64,000 bases of DNA, from NCBI RefSeq assembly GCF_001905795.1, contig NZ_LIXJ01000019.1, positions 81,649 through 145,648 of the forward strand, read 5' to 3'. The stretch comes from Streptomyces sp. CB01580. Lineage in GTDB: Bacteria > Actinomycetota > Actinomycetes > Streptomycetales > Streptomycetaceae. The notes under the pieces are model-generated. The model searched no databases, was not told the DNA's origin, and saw nothing but the letters and a program-made list of their open reading frames with translations. Position numbers and translations under genes: made by a program. Shown here one piece after another: positions 1 to 8,746 of the stretch (position 1 is the first letter of the stretch; every line of letters starts with the position of its first letter).

Positions 1-497
1 ACGCGGCCGGTGAGCGGGTCGCGGAGCTGCTGCGGACGCACGGCTCGGTGGCGTTCGCGACGATCGGCGACCCCAACGTGTACTCGACGTTCACGTATCT
101 GGCCCAGACGATCGGCGCGCTGCTGCCGGGGACGGCCGTGGAGACGGTGCCCGGGATCACGGCCATGCAGGACCTGGCCGCCCGCAGCGGCGCGGTGCTG
201 ACGGAGGGCACGGAGCCGTTGACGCTGGTGCCGGTGACGGCGGGCGCGGCGGTGCTGAGGCGGGCGCTCGAGGGCCCGGGGACGGTCGTCGCGTACAAGT
301 TCGGCCGGCTGGCCGCGGAGGTGGCCGCGGCGCTGCGGGAGACCGGCCGCACCGAGGACGCGGTGTGGGGTTCGGCGCTCGGGCTGCCCGAGGAGTCGAT
401 CCGGCCGGCGGCGGACCTGGACGAGGGGCCGTTGCCGTATCTGTCGACGCTGATCGCGCCCGCGCCGCGCGACGGCGGGCGCGGCGGGAAGCTGTGA
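1..497 (+). CDS. cobI: Precorrin-2 C20-methyltransferase, C-terminal part
   Basis: The gene enters from the left edge, so its start is missing; the reading frame is open from base 3. It would methylate C20 of precorrin-2 with S-adenosylmethionine in corrin ring synthesis. Visible family features are the TIGDPNVYSTFTYL segment (the GDP-x-xYST loop of CobI-type methyltransferases) and the VPGITAMQDLAA segment that follows the central loop. About 165 residues are present; the family is usually 230-260 long, so roughly the first third is outside the window. It is the first gene here of a corrin operon; a 237-bp spacer separates it from cobM. Confidence 0.9.
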   Translation, partial: AAGERVAELLRTHGSVAFATIGDPNVYSTFTYLAQTIGALLPGTAVETVPGITAMQDLAARSGAVLTEGTEPLTLVPVTAGAAVLRRALEGPGTVVAYKFGRLAAEVAAALRETGRTEDAVWGSALGLPEESIRPAADLDEGPLPYLSTLIAPAPRDGGRGGKL

Positions 498-734
498 GGC
501 GCCCGGGGGCGGTGTCGCGGTGTCCGGTCGGCGCCGTCGGGCGCCACGCGCACCGCCTGCGGTCCCCGTCGGCCGGTCGACGCCGCGGGGCGCGTCCCGG
601 CGGTCCCGCCCCGTCTGCCGCCGCTCCTGCCCCGGCTTCTCCTCCACGCCCCTGATCCCCCGCCGTCCCCCATGCCCCGCAGGCCCCATGGCCCCGTACC
701 CCGCATGTTCCCCTTTCTGAAAGGACCCCGTCCC

Positions 735-1610
735 ATGTCCGAAGCAGCCGACGCGGCCGCAGCCGTCGACACGGCCGACACGTCCGCAGCGGCCGACGCA
801 CCCGCCCGAGGCCGGGTGACGTTCGTCGGTGCCGGACCCGGTGCCTCCGATCTGCTGACCTTCCGGGCGGCGCGGGCCATCGCGGACGCCGATGTCGTCA
901 TCTGGGCGGCGAGCCTGGTGCAGGCGGAGGTCCTGGAGCACGCCCGGGAGGGCGCGGAGATCCTCGACTCGGCGCGGATGTCGCTGGAACAGGTCGTCGC
1001 CGTGTACGAACGCGCCGCCGCCGAGGGGCTGAAGGTGGCCCGCATCCACTCCGGCGACCCGGCGCTGTGGGGCGGTACCCAGGAGCAGATCGACCGGTGC
1101 GCCGAGCTGGGCGTGGCGGTCGAGGTCGTGCCGGGGGTGTCGTCGTTCTCGGCGGTCGCGGCGATCGCGCAGCGGGAGCTGACGATCCCGGAGGTCGCGC
1201 AGTCGGTGATCCTGACCCGGCTCGGCGGCGGCAAGACGCCGATGCCGCCGGGCGAGGAGGTGCGGGAGTTCGCGCGCCACGGCACCACGATGGCGCTGTT
1301 CCTGTCGGCGGCCCGCTCCGGCCAGCTCACCCAGGAGCTGCTGGAGGGCGGATACCCCACGTCGACGCCGGTAGTGATCGCGTACCAGGCGACCTGGCCG
1401 GAGGAGCTGATCCTGCGCTGCACGATCGGAACCCTGGAGGAGACGGTCAAGGAGCACAGGCTCTGGAAGCACACCCTCTTCCTCGTCGGCCCGGCGCTGT
1501 CGTCGTCGGGGACGCGCTCGCACCTCTACCACCCGGGCCACTTCCATGGCTTCCGCAAGGCCGACAGGGCGGCGCGGGCCGAGTTGCGCGCCCAGCGGTC
1601 CGGCTCGTGA
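735..1610 (+). CDS. cobM: Precorrin-4 C11-methyltransferase
   Basis: A SAM-dependent methyltransferase of corrin synthesis, 291 residues. The tetrapyrrole methylase fold shows as VTFVGAGPGASDLLT near residue 31, IHSGDPALWGG near residue 105 and VVPGVSSFSAVAA near residue 128. The ATG at 735 is chosen because GAAAGGA lies about 9 bases upstream; an in-frame ATG at 672 would add a low-complexity stretch. Residues 1-25 are Ala/Asp rich and precede the conserved fold. Its stop overlaps the GTG start of cobL (GTGA), so the two are probably translationally coupled. Confidence 0.93.
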   Translation: MSEAADAAAAVDTADTSAAADAPARGRVTFVGAGPGASDLLTFRAARAIADADVVIWAASLVQAEVLEHAREGAEILDSARMSLEQVVAVYERAAAEGLKVARIHSGDPALWGGTQEQIDRCAELGVAVEVVPGVSSFSAVAAIAQRELTIPEVAQSVILTRLGGGKTPMPPGEEVREFARHGTTMALFLSAARSGQLTQELLEGGYPTSTPVVIAYQATWPEELILRCTIGTLEETVKEHRLWKHTLFLVGPALSSSGTRSHLYHPGHFHGFRKADRAARAELRAQRSGS

Positions 1611-2965
1611 GCGGCGTTCACGGTACGGGGACCGGCGCGCGGACGGCCGCGCCGATCCGGGTCTTCGGCACGGGGACGGGCGAGCCGCTCGGCCCCGAGG
1701 CCCGGAAGGCGCTGGAGGCGGCCACGCTGGTGATCGGCGCCCGGCGCCACCTGGAGGCCGCGTACCCGGGCACGGGAGCCCGGGAGGCCGGGCATGCGGG
1801 GCGGATCGTGCTCGGTCCGCTGGCGCCCGCGCTCGACCGGGTCGCCGAGCACCTGGCCCGGGACGAGGCGCGGGTGGTCGTGCTGGCCTCCGGCGACCCG
1901 GGATTCTTCGGGATCGTACGGGCGCTCGCCGAGCGGTTCGGGGCGGACGCGCTCGATGTGCGGCCGGGCGCGCCGTCCGTCGCGGTAGCGTTCGCCCGGC
2001 TCGGGCTGACGTGGGACGACGCGGTCGTGGTCAGCGCGCACGGACGGGACCCGCGCACCGCCGTCCACGCGTGTCTGGCCCACCCGAAGGTGGCCGTGCT
2101 GACCGGCCCCGGCGCCGGGCCGGCGGAGCTCGCGGCCGGGCTGGTCCACGGGGCCGGGGGGCGCACGCTCGTCGTGGCGACGGCGCTCGGCGATCCGCGA
2201 CGCGAGCGCGTCGAGCGGCTCACCCCCGCCGAGGCGGTGGCCCGCGACTGGCCGGATCCGGTGAGCGTGGTGCTGTGCCTGGACGAGTCCCGGGCGCCGT
2301 CCCCGGCGCGGACCCTCGCGGGGCCGGCCGCGGGGCCGGGCCGATGGGCGCTGGAGGAGAGCGAGTTCGAGCACCGCGACTCGATGATCACCAAGTTCGA
2401 GGTGCGGGCACTGGCCCTGGCCCGGCTGGGCCCGCGCACCGGTGATCTGGTGTGGGACATCGGTGCCGGATCGGGTTCGGTGGCCGTGGAGTGCGCGCGG
2501 CTCGGCGCCGCGGCCGTCGCCGTGGAGAAGGCCGCGGACGGAGTCGGGCGTATCCGGGCGAACGCGTCCGCGCACGGGGTGTACGTCGACGTGGTGCACG
2601 GTTCGGCCCCGGCCGCGCTCGACGATCTGGCCGACCCGGACGCCGTGTTCGTCGGCGGTGGCGGGCGCGAACTGCCCGCCGTCGTGACGGCGTGCGCCCG
2701 GCGTGCGCGGCGCACGGTGGTGGTGGCGCTGGCCGCCCTGGACCGGGTGCCGCAGGTGCGTGCGGCGCTGGCCGGTGCCGGGCTGGAGCCCGAGGGCGTG
2801 CTGCTGCAGTCCTCCCGGCTGGCGCCGCTGCCCGGTGAGGTGACCCGTCTCGCCGCGACCAATCCGGTATTTCTGCTGTGGGGCAGTCGCCCCTCGGCCC
2901 AGGCAGGCGAGCGTGCGGGCATGGCTGCCGCGCGTGTCGGCGCAAGTGAAGGAGCGACCCAGTGA
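1607..2965 (+). CDS. cobL: Precorrin-6Y C5,15-methyltransferase (decarboxylating), CbiE-CbiT fusion
   Basis: Two-domain enzyme of 452 residues that methylates C5 and C15 of precorrin-6 and removes the C12 acetate carboxyl. The CbiE-like methylase domain spans about residues 15-215, with VVVLASGDPGFFGI. The CbiT-like Rossmann methyltransferase spans about 235-440, with the SAM-binding VWDIGAGSGSVAVECARLG. The start is the GTG that overlaps the cobM stop by GTGA, a better choice than the far upstream in-frame start inside cobM. The stop again overlaps the next gene by GTGA. Confidence 0.93.
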   Translation: MSGVHGTGTGARTAAPIRVFGTGTGEPLGPEARKALEAATLVIGARRHLEAAYPGTGAREAGHAGRIVLGPLAPALDRVAEHLARDEARVVVLASGDPGFFGIVRALAERFGADALDVRPGAPSVAVAFARLGLTWDDAVVVSAHGRDPRTAVHACLAHPKVAVLTGPGAGPAELAAGLVHGAGGRTLVVATALGDPRRERVERLTPAEAVARDWPDPVSVVLCLDESRAPSPARTLAGPAAGPGRWALEESEFEHRDSMITKFEVRALALARLGPRTGDLVWDIGAGSGSVAVECARLGAAAVAVEKAADGVGRIRANASAHGVYVDVVHGSAPAALDDLADPDAVFVGGGGRELPAVVTACARRARRTVVVALAALDRVPQVRAALAGAGLEPEGVLLQSSRLAPLPGEVTRLAATNPVFLLWGSRPSAQAGERAGMAAARVGASEGATQ

Positions 2966-4707
2966 TCGGCCTGATTTCCGCGACGGCGGCGGGCGCCGCC
3001 GCCCGCGACCGGCTGGCCGCGGCCTGGCCCGGCCGTGCCGTGGTCTACGAGGGGCCGGTGCGCGCGGCCGTGCACCGGGCGTTCGCCGAGTGCGAGCAGC
3101 TGGTCTGTTTCCTGGCCACGGGGGCCGTGGTGCGGCTGCTCGCGCCGCTGCTGTCCGACAAGTCCGCGGATCCGGGCGTCGTCTGTGTCGACGAGGCGGG
3201 CCGCCACGCGGTCGCACTGCTGGGCGGGCACGCCGGCGGGGCGAACGCACTGGCCGAAGCGGTCGCCGAGGTCCTGGACGCAACCCCGGTCGTGACGACC
3301 GCGACGGACGCGGCCGGACTTTTGGGCCTGGACATGCTGGGCCTCCCGGTGGAGGGCGATGTGGCCGGGGTGTCGCGGGCGATGCTCGACGGGGCCCCGG
3401 TGGAACTGCGGGCGGACGCGCTGTGGCCGCTGCCCGCGCTGCCGCCGAACGTGGCCCCCGGTTCCACGCTCCCGGACCCGGCGGACGCCGCGGTGCTGCA
3501 CATCACCGACCGGGTCGTGGAGTCCGGGGCACGGCGGGCCGTGGTGCGGCCCGCGTCGCTCGCGGTCGGCGTCGGCGCGTCCCGGGGGGCGCCGGTGGAC
3601 GAGGTCGTGGGTCTGGTCCACGACGCCCTGCGCGAGGCCGGGCTCTCGCCGCTGAGCATCGCCGAACTGGTGACGGTCGACGCGAAGGCGGACGAACCCG
3701 GGATCGTCGCCGCCGCCGCTCGGCTGGGCGTTCCGCTGCGGACGTACGCGGCCGAGGCGCTGGCCCGGGTCGAGGTGCCCAACCCGTCGGGCGCGCCGCT
3801 CGCCGCCGTCGGGACACCGTCGGTCGCGGAGGCCGCCGCGCTCGTGGAAGGGGGCGAACTCCTCGTGCCGAAGCGGAAGTCGACGCCGCCTCCCGGGTCC
3901 GAGGGGCGGGCGGCGATGGCGACGTGCGCGGTGGTGCGCCGGGCCCCGCGCGGGCGGCTGGCCGTGGTCGGCCTCGGACCGGGCGCGCGCGACCTGCTGA
4001 CGCCCCGGGCCCGGGAGGAGCTGCGGCGGGCCTCGGTGCTGGTCGGGCTCGACCAGTACGTGGACCAGATCAGGGATCTGCTGCGGCCCGGCACCACGGT
4101 CCTGGAGTCGGGGCTCGGCGCCGAGGAGGAGCGGGCCCGCACCGCGGTCGCCGAGGCGCGCGAGGGCCGTGCGGTGGCGTTGATCGGCAGCGGTGACGCG
4201 GGGGTGTACGCGATGGCGTCGCCCGCGCTCGCCGAGGCCGGTGCCGACATCGACGTGGTCGGCGTGCCGGGGGTGACGGCCGCGCTGGCCGCCGCCGCGG
4301 TCCTGGGCGCCCCGCTGGGCCACGACCACGTGTCGATCAGCCTCTCCGACCTGCACACGCCGTGGGAGGTGATCGAGCGCCGGGTGCGGGCCGCGGCCGA
4401 GGCCGACATCGTCGTGACGTTCTACAACCCGCGCAGCCGGGGCCGCGCCTGGCAGCTTCCCGAGGCGCTGTCGATCCTGGCGGAGCACCGGGATCCGGCC
4501 ACTCCGGTCGGTGTGGTGCGCAACGCGTCGCGCCCTGACGAGAGCGCCCGGGTGACCTCCCTGGCCGCCCTGGACCCGGCGGCCGTGGACATGATGACGG
4601 TGGTGACGGTCGGCAACACGGCCACCCGGCAGATCGCGGGCCGCATGGTGACGCCGCGCGGCTACCGCTGGCAGTCGGCCGCCGGGACCGGGGAGGGCGG
4701 GCGATGA
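2962..4707 (+). CDS. cobJ: CbiG-CobJ fusion: cobalt-precorrin-5A hydrolase plus precorrin-3B C17-methyltransferase
   Basis: A 581-residue fusion. The N-terminal half (about 1-315) resembles CbiG: GLISATAAGAAARDRLA at the N terminus, then LLGGHAGGANALAEAVA and a conserved GASRGAPVDEV region. The C-terminal half (about 318-575) is a CobJ/CbiH methylase with VVGLGPGARDLLTPRA, GSGDAGVYAMASPAL and VPGVTAALAAAAVLGAPLGHDH. CbiH closes the ring and methylates C17; CbiG opens the delta-lactone and releases a C2 unit in the cobalt-early route. The GTG start overlaps cobL; the stop overlaps cobH (ATGA). Confidence 0.92.
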   Translation: MIGLISATAAGAAARDRLAAAWPGRAVVYEGPVRAAVHRAFAECEQLVCFLATGAVVRLLAPLLSDKSADPGVVCVDEAGRHAVALLGGHAGGANALAEAVAEVLDATPVVTTATDAAGLLGLDMLGLPVEGDVAGVSRAMLDGAPVELRADALWPLPALPPNVAPGSTLPDPADAAVLHITDRVVESGARRAVVRPASLAVGVGASRGAPVDEVVGLVHDALREAGLSPLSIAELVTVDAKADEPGIVAAAARLGVPLRTYAAEALARVEVPNPSGAPLAAVGTPSVAEAAALVEGGELLVPKRKSTPPPGSEGRAAMATCAVVRRAPRGRLAVVGLGPGARDLLTPRAREELRRASVLVGLDQYVDQIRDLLRPGTTVLESGLGAEEERARTAVAEAREGRAVALIGSGDAGVYAMASPALAEAGADIDVVGVPGVTAALAAAAVLGAPLGHDHVSISLSDLHTPWEVIERRVRAAAEADIVVTFYNPRSRGRAWQLPEALSILAEHRDPATPVGVVRNASRPDESARVTSLAALDPAAVDMMTVVTVGNTATRQIAGRMVTPRGYRWQSAAGTGEGGR

Positions 4708-5294
4708 ACCGTCCCTGGGAGCGGACCGTCCACCCCATCGAGCAGGAGTCCTACCGGCGGCTGCGCGCCCGCCTGGACACCTCGCACTTCCCACCGCTGA
4801 CCCGGGCGGTCGTGGAGCGGGTCATCCACTCCGCGGCGGACCTCGACTACGCCACGGACCTGGTCTGCGACGAGGCGACGCTGGTCACCGGGCACGCGGC
4901 GCTGCACGCCGGGGCGCCGGTCGTCACCGACGTGGAGATGGTCGCGGCGGGCATCACCCGGCGCGAGACCGTGTGCCGTCTGCGTCAGGCCGGGTCCGGC
5001 CCCGGCCTGACGCGTTCGGCCCATGCGATCCGGCTCGCGTACGAGGAGGTCGGGCCGGGCGCGATCTGGGTGATCGGCAACGCGCCCACCGCGCTGGAGG
5101 AACTGCTCGTCCTCGATGCCGCGCCCGCGCTCGTCATCGGGCTGCCGGTCGGTTTCGTCGGCGCGACCGAGTCGAAGGCGGCGCTGCGCGAGAGCGGTCT
5201 GCCCGCCGTGAGCAACGTGTCCGAGAAGGGCGGTTCGGCCGTCGCGTCGGCCGCGCTCAACGCCCTGCTGTACCACTCCCCCGAATCCCTGTGA
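4704..5294 (+). CDS. cobH: Precorrin-8X methylmutase
   Basis: Moves the C11 methyl group to C12, converting precorrin-8X to hydrogenobyrinate (or the cobalt form to cobyrinate). It is 196 residues, a normal length for CobH/CbiC. Typical features are HPIEQESYRRLRARLD at the N terminus, the VIHSAADLDYA segment with the catalytic-type His, the TDVEMVAAGI stretch and the C-terminal GLPVGFVGATESKAAL. The ATG overlaps the cobJ stop, so this is the fifth consecutive gene of one operon. Confidence 0.95.
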   Translation: MNRPWERTVHPIEQESYRRLRARLDTSHFPPLTRAVVERVIHSAADLDYATDLVCDEATLVTGHAALHAGAPVVTDVEMVAAGITRRETVCRLRQAGSGPGLTRSAHAIRLAYEEVGPGAIWVIGNAPTALEELLVLDAAPALVIGLPVGFVGATESKAALRESGLPAVSNVSEKGGSAVASAALNALLYHSPESL

Positions 5295-5323
5295 ACCACC
5301 GTGAACCACACCGAGGAGAACCT

Positions 5324-6241
5324 GTGACCACCCCCGCCACCCCGTCCGACCGGCCCGCCCTGCTCGTCGCCGGTCACGGCACCCGGGACGACGGCGGCGC
5401 CTCCGCGTTCCGCGAGTTCGTCGCCGAACTGGGCCGCCGCAGGCCCGAACTGCCCGTCGCGGGCGGCTTCATCGAGCTGTCCCCGCCGCCGCTCGGCGAC
5501 GCCGTGACCGAGCTGGTGGAGCGCGGTGTCCGGCGCTTCGCCGCCGTGCCGCTGATGCTGGTGTCGGCCGGGCACGCCAAGGGGGACATCCCGGCGGCGC
5601 TGGCCCGCGAGAAGGACCGCCACCCCGGCATCACGTACACCTACGGCCGTCCGCTCGGCCCGCACCCGGAGCTGCTGAAGGTGCTGGAGCGCCGGGTGGA
5701 CGAGGTGCTGGGCGACACCGACCGCTCGGAGACGACCGTGCTGCTGGTCGGGCGCGGTTCCACCGACCCGGATGCCAACGCCGAGGTGTTCAAGGCGGCG
5801 CGGCTGTTCTGGGAGGGCCGCGGCTACGCGGGGGTGGAGACGGCGTTCGTCTCGCTCGCGGCGCCGGACGTGCCGTCGGGTCTCGACCGTTGCGTCAGGC
5901 TGGGTGCCCGGCGCATAGTCGTTCTGCCGTACTTCCTCTTCACGGGTGTCCTGCCGGACCGGGTCCGTCATCAGGCCGAGGAGTGGGCCGCCGCCCACCC
6001 GGAGCTCGACGTCCGCTGCGCCGAGGTCATCGGTGCGGCCGAGGAGTTGTACGACCTGGTCATGGAGCGCTACGGGGAGGCGGTCGAGGGCGATCTGCGG
6101 ATGAACTGCGACTCATGCGTGTACCGAATCGCGCTGCCGGGCTTCGAGGACAAGGTGGGGCTGCCACAGCAGCCGCACTTCCACCCCGATGACGACGGCC
6201 ACCATCACCACCACCACGGCGGTCATGCACACTCCCACTGA
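5324..6241 (+). CDS. cbiX: Sirohydrochlorin cobaltochelatase with His-rich C-terminal tail
   Basis: Predicted to insert cobalt into sirohydrochlorin, the early cobalt step of the anaerobic-type route. It has 305 residues with two repeats of the CbiX/SirB fold (LLVAGHGTRDDGG near residue 10 and VLLVGRGSTDPDAN near residue 142). The C terminus carries MNCDSCVYR and then a tail with six consecutive His plus further His residues, likely a metal store. The start is the GTG at 5324 with GAGGAGAA 5' of it; a longer upstream frame runs inside cobH. The last bases overlap the alternative start of cobC. Confidence 0.9.
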   Translation: MTTPATPSDRPALLVAGHGTRDDGGASAFREFVAELGRRRPELPVAGGFIELSPPPLGDAVTELVERGVRRFAAVPLMLVSAGHAKGDIPAALAREKDRHPGITYTYGRPLGPHPELLKVLERRVDEVLGDTDRSETTVLLVGRGSTDPDANAEVFKAARLFWEGRGYAGVETAFVSLAAPDVPSGLDRCVRLGARRIVVLPYFLFTGVLPDRVRHQAEEWAAAHPELDVRCAEVIGAAEELYDLVMERYGEAVEGDLRMNCDSCVYRIALPGFEDKVGLPQQPHFHPDDDGHHHHHHGGHAHSH

Positions 6242-7316
6242 AAGTCCCGACGCGACAGGCGCGGGCACGTACGACCTGCGGCACCACGGTGACGCGGAGG
6301 TACGGGGACGGGGCCGGGATCTGACCGATCTCGCCGTCAACGTACGGGCGGACACTCCCCCGGCCTGGCTGAGGGAGCGGATCGCCGACGCGCTGGGCTC
6401 GCTCGCCGCCTACCCGGACGGGCGTCCGGCGCGGGCGGCGGTCGCGGCCCGGCACGGGCTGCCCGTCAAGCGGGTCCTGCTGACGGCGGGCGCGGCGGAG
6501 GCGTTCGTGCTGATCGCGCGGGCGCTGCCGGCCCGCCGCCCGGTCGTGGTCCATCCGCAGTTCACGGAGCCGGAGGCGGCGCTCCGCGCGGCCGGGCACG
6601 AGGTGCGGCGGGTGCTGCTGCGGGCCGAGGACGGTTTCCGGCTGGACCCGGCGGCCGTGCCGAAGGACGCGGACCTGGTGGTGGTCGGCAATCCGACCAA
6701 TCCCACCTCGGTCCTGCATCCGGCGGCCGTGCTGGAGGAACTGGCGCGCCCCGGGCGGACGCTGGTGGTCGACGAGGCGTTCATGGACGCGGTGCCGGGC
6801 GAACGCGAGGCGCTGTGCGGGCGGACGGACGTGCCGGGCCTGGTGGTGCTGCGCAGCCTCACCAAGACGTGGGGACTCGCGGGGCTCAGGATCGGATACG
6901 TGCTGGCCGCCCCGGAGACGGTGGCCGCGCTGGAGGCGGCGCAGCCGCTGTGGCCGGTGTCGTCCCCGGCGCTGGCCGCGGCCGGGGCGTGCATGGAGCC
7001 GCGGGCCCTGGCCGAGGCCGCCGCCGCGGCGGAGCGGATCGCGGTGGACCGGGCCCATCTGGTCGCGGGACTGCGGGAGTTCACCGAGGTGGAGGTCGCG
7101 GAAGGGGCCGAGGGCCCGTTCGTACTGATGCGGCTGGAACGGGCCGCCGAGGTGCGCGAACGCCTGCGGGTGCTGGGGTTCGCGGTGCGTCGCGGGGACA
7201 CGTTCCCGGGGCTCGGGCCGCAGTGGCTGCGGCTGGCGGTGCGCGGGCGCACGACGACCAACCGCTTCCTCCAGTCGCTCGACCAGGCGTTGCAGTCGCT
7301 GACGTCCGTGCGCTGA
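6225..7316 (+). CDS. cobC: Threonine-phosphate decarboxylase-like PLP enzyme
   Basis: A class I/II PLP-dependent enzyme of 363 residues (fold type I, histidinol-phosphate aminotransferase-like). In a corrin operon it is best read as CobC/CobD, making aminopropanol phosphate from threonine phosphate for the nucleotide loop. The PLP lysine sits in LRSLTKTWGLAGLRIGY; VVVGNPTNPTS and VVDEAFMDAV are cofactor-contact motifs. The ATG at 6225 lies within the end of cbiX; an in-frame ATG at 6189 would add 12 residues encoded by the His-tail region and is less likely. Substrate is inferred from context, since close paralogues act on histidinol phosphate. Confidence 0.87.
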   Translation: MHTPTESPDATGAGTYDLRHHGDAEVRGRGRDLTDLAVNVRADTPPAWLRERIADALGSLAAYPDGRPARAAVAARHGLPVKRVLLTAGAAEAFVLIARALPARRPVVVHPQFTEPEAALRAAGHEVRRVLLRAEDGFRLDPAAVPKDADLVVVGNPTNPTSVLHPAAVLEELARPGRTLVVDEAFMDAVPGEREALCGRTDVPGLVVLRSLTKTWGLAGLRIGYVLAAPETVAALEAAQPLWPVSSPALAAAGACMEPRALAEAAAAAERIAVDRAHLVAGLREFTEVEVAEGAEGPFVLMRLERAAEVRERLRVLGFAVRRGDTFPGLGPQWLRLAVRGRTTTNRFLQSLDQALQSLTSVR

Positions 7317-7454
7317 CGTCCGTGCGCCGACCGCCGTCACGCACGGACCCGACCGCCGCGACGGACGGCTCCGGGCACCGCCGGGCGCGGCCGGACCACC
7401 GCACACGTGGACGGGGCGCATGGACGTCACACGTGGACGGGGACGTCCGTCGCG

Positions 7455-7491
7455 GATCCCGGGGCCGGAGGGACCGACCGGCCCCGGGATC
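7455..7491. terminator. Bidirectional intrinsic-type hairpin between cobC and the LAETG gene
   Basis: A perfect 14-bp inverted repeat (GATCCCGGGGCCGG at 7455-7468 and its complement at 7478-7491) with a 9-base loop. It lies between the stop of the + strand corrin operon and the stop of the minus-strand surface protein, where a shared terminator is expected. There is no strong T run, which is usual in Streptomyces. Confidence 0.75.
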
Positions 7492-7537
7492 GCTCGCGAG
7501 CCCGCTCAGTCACGGGCGCGTTCGGTCACGGACGCGT

Positions 7538-8647
7538 TCAGCTCCGCGCGCGGCGCCTGGCCAGGACCGTCGCCCCGGCGCCCACCGCCAGCAGCGCGGC
7601 GGCGCCGCCCGCGATGTACGGCGTGGCGGAACTGCCTCCGGTCTCGGCGAGGTTGCCGTCCGGGGCGTGGCCGGTGCCGGTCTGGGGCTTCACGTCGCCG
7701 CCGGTGGAACCCGCGCTGCCGCCGCCGTTCCCGGATGCGCCGCCGTCGCTCGAACCGCCGCCGTCGGCGCCGCCGTTGCCCGACCCGCCGTTCCCGGAGC
7801 CGCCGCTGTTCGCGCCACCGGTGTTCGAACCACCGCCGTCCGTACCGCCGTTGCCCGATCCGCCGGTGCCGGAACCGCCGGAGCTTCCGCTCCCCCCGTT
7901 GCCGGAGCCGCCGTCGCTGCCGCCCGTCCCGGTGTCCTTCGGGGTCTCGCAGGTCGCCTGGACGAGGGTGACCTCGCCCTGCACATCGGCGACGTTCAGC
8001 TTGAGCGGGTTGACGGAGACCTTCAGTTGCAGCGCGGTCGCCGCCGCGGTGCGCGAGGTGGTGCTCTTCTTCGACAGGTCGAGGGTCACCTCGCCCACGG
8101 CCGGCACCTCGATGTGCGTCGTGCCGCCCGCGGAGAGGTCGATCCGCTGCCCCAGGATCGTCACGTGGCCCAGCACGTTCGACTCGGCGACCGGCTTGCG
8201 GCCCACCTCGCAGACCGCCTTGGACGTGACCTTCTCGACCTCGACCAGCGGCAGCGCCGGCAGCCCGGGCACATGGATCCGGGCCTTCACCACGTTGCTG
8301 TAGCCCTCGGCCCGGCGCTTGTCGACGGTCGCGTCCGAGGTGGCCACGTCGGCGCTGAGCACGTTGACCGGCCGGCCGCCGTCCACCCCGTCGAGCCGCA
8401 CGCTGAGCGCGGTCTGCTTGGCGTCGGCCGGTGCGTGCACCTCGTTGAGCGAGGCCCTGAGCGGCACTTCGACCGCCTTGTTCAGAAGAGAGACGTCGAG
8501 CGCGGTGCGGAGCACGACCGCGCTCGCCTTCCCGTCGCCGTCGGTCGCGGTGGTCGCGGCGGCGGCCTGCGCCGGGTAGGCGGCCAGCAGGGCGACCGGA
8601 GCGGCGGCGACCGCCAGGGCGGCCAGGCGGAAGGTGTTGCTGTTCAA
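7538..8647 (-). CDS. LAETG-anchored cell-surface protein (SCO1860 family)
   Basis: A 369-residue exported wall protein. A hydrophobic signal peptide ends at AYPAQAAA (about residue 30). Next comes a Val/Thr-rich beta domain of about 220 residues with two Cys in KAVCEVG and QATCETP, then about 75 residues of Gly/Ser/Asn-rich linker. The class E sortase signal LAETG is at about 333-337, followed by a hydrophobic segment and an RRRARS tail. The chosen start is a TTG (MNSNTFRLAAL as translated), because coding character and the signal peptide begin there. The architecture and its position beside a corrin operon match the SCO1860 family of S. coelicolor. Function unknown. Confidence 0.85.
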   Translation of the reverse strand: MNSNTFRLAALAVAAAPVALLAAYPAQAAAATTATDGDGKASAVVLRTALDVSLLNKAVEVPLRASLNEVHAPADAKQTALSVRLDGVDGGRPVNVLSADVATSDATVDKRRAEGYSNVVKARIHVPGLPALPLVEVEKVTSKAVCEVGRKPVAESNVLGHVTILGQRIDLSAGGTTHIEVPAVGEVTLDLSKKSTTSRTAAATALQLKVSVNPLKLNVADVQGEVTLVQATCETPKDTGTGGSDGGSGNGGSGSSGGSGTGGSGNGGTDGGGSNTGGANSGGSGNGGSGNGGADGGGSSDGGASGNGGGSAGSTGGDVKPQTGTGHAPDGNLAETGGSSATPYIAGGAAALLAVGAGATVLARRRARS

Positions 8648-8676
8648 GATGGTGGAACCCCCACAAGAGACATGGA

Positions 8677-8720
8677 GCCACCGGTACCGCCCAATGGGGG
8701 ACATCGCGGGCACCGGTGGC
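8677..8720 (-). promoter_or_regulatory. Stem-loop in the 5' leader of the LAETG gene
   Basis: GCCACCGGT and its exact complement ACCGGTGGC (9 bp) flank a 26-base interior that can also pair GCCC with GGGC. It ends about 30 bases upstream of the TTG start, so it would sit in the untranslated leader. It may tune translation or be an RNA switch; I do not recognise a named riboswitch. Confidence 0.45.
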
Positions 8721-8746
8721 CTCGACCCCGACAGCTTTACGCACAG

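Noticed and set aside
498..734. Cobalamin riboswitch between cobI and cobM
   Set aside because: No B12-box-like sequence is seen; the spacer is C-rich low-complexity sequence with a ribosome binding site at its end.
1067..1606. Long in-frame extension of cobL upstream of the GTG at 1607
   Set aside because: It lies wholly inside cobM in another frame and has no methyltransferase similarity; the GTGA overlap start is the natural one.
1618..4794. Very long open frame on the minus strand opposite the corrin genes
   Set aside because: In this GC range antisense frames stay open by chance; composition is Arg/Pro/Gly-rich and it mirrors real genes on the + strand.
7538..8713. Start of the LAETG protein at the ATG at 8713
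   Set aside because: The added residues precede the signal peptide and cross the leader stem-loop; the TTG at 8647 starts directly at the signal peptide.
8677..8720. ydaO-type c-di-AMP riboswitch before the LAETG gene
   Set aside because: The leader lacks the conserved motifs I would expect for that riboswitch; only a simple stem-loop is visible.
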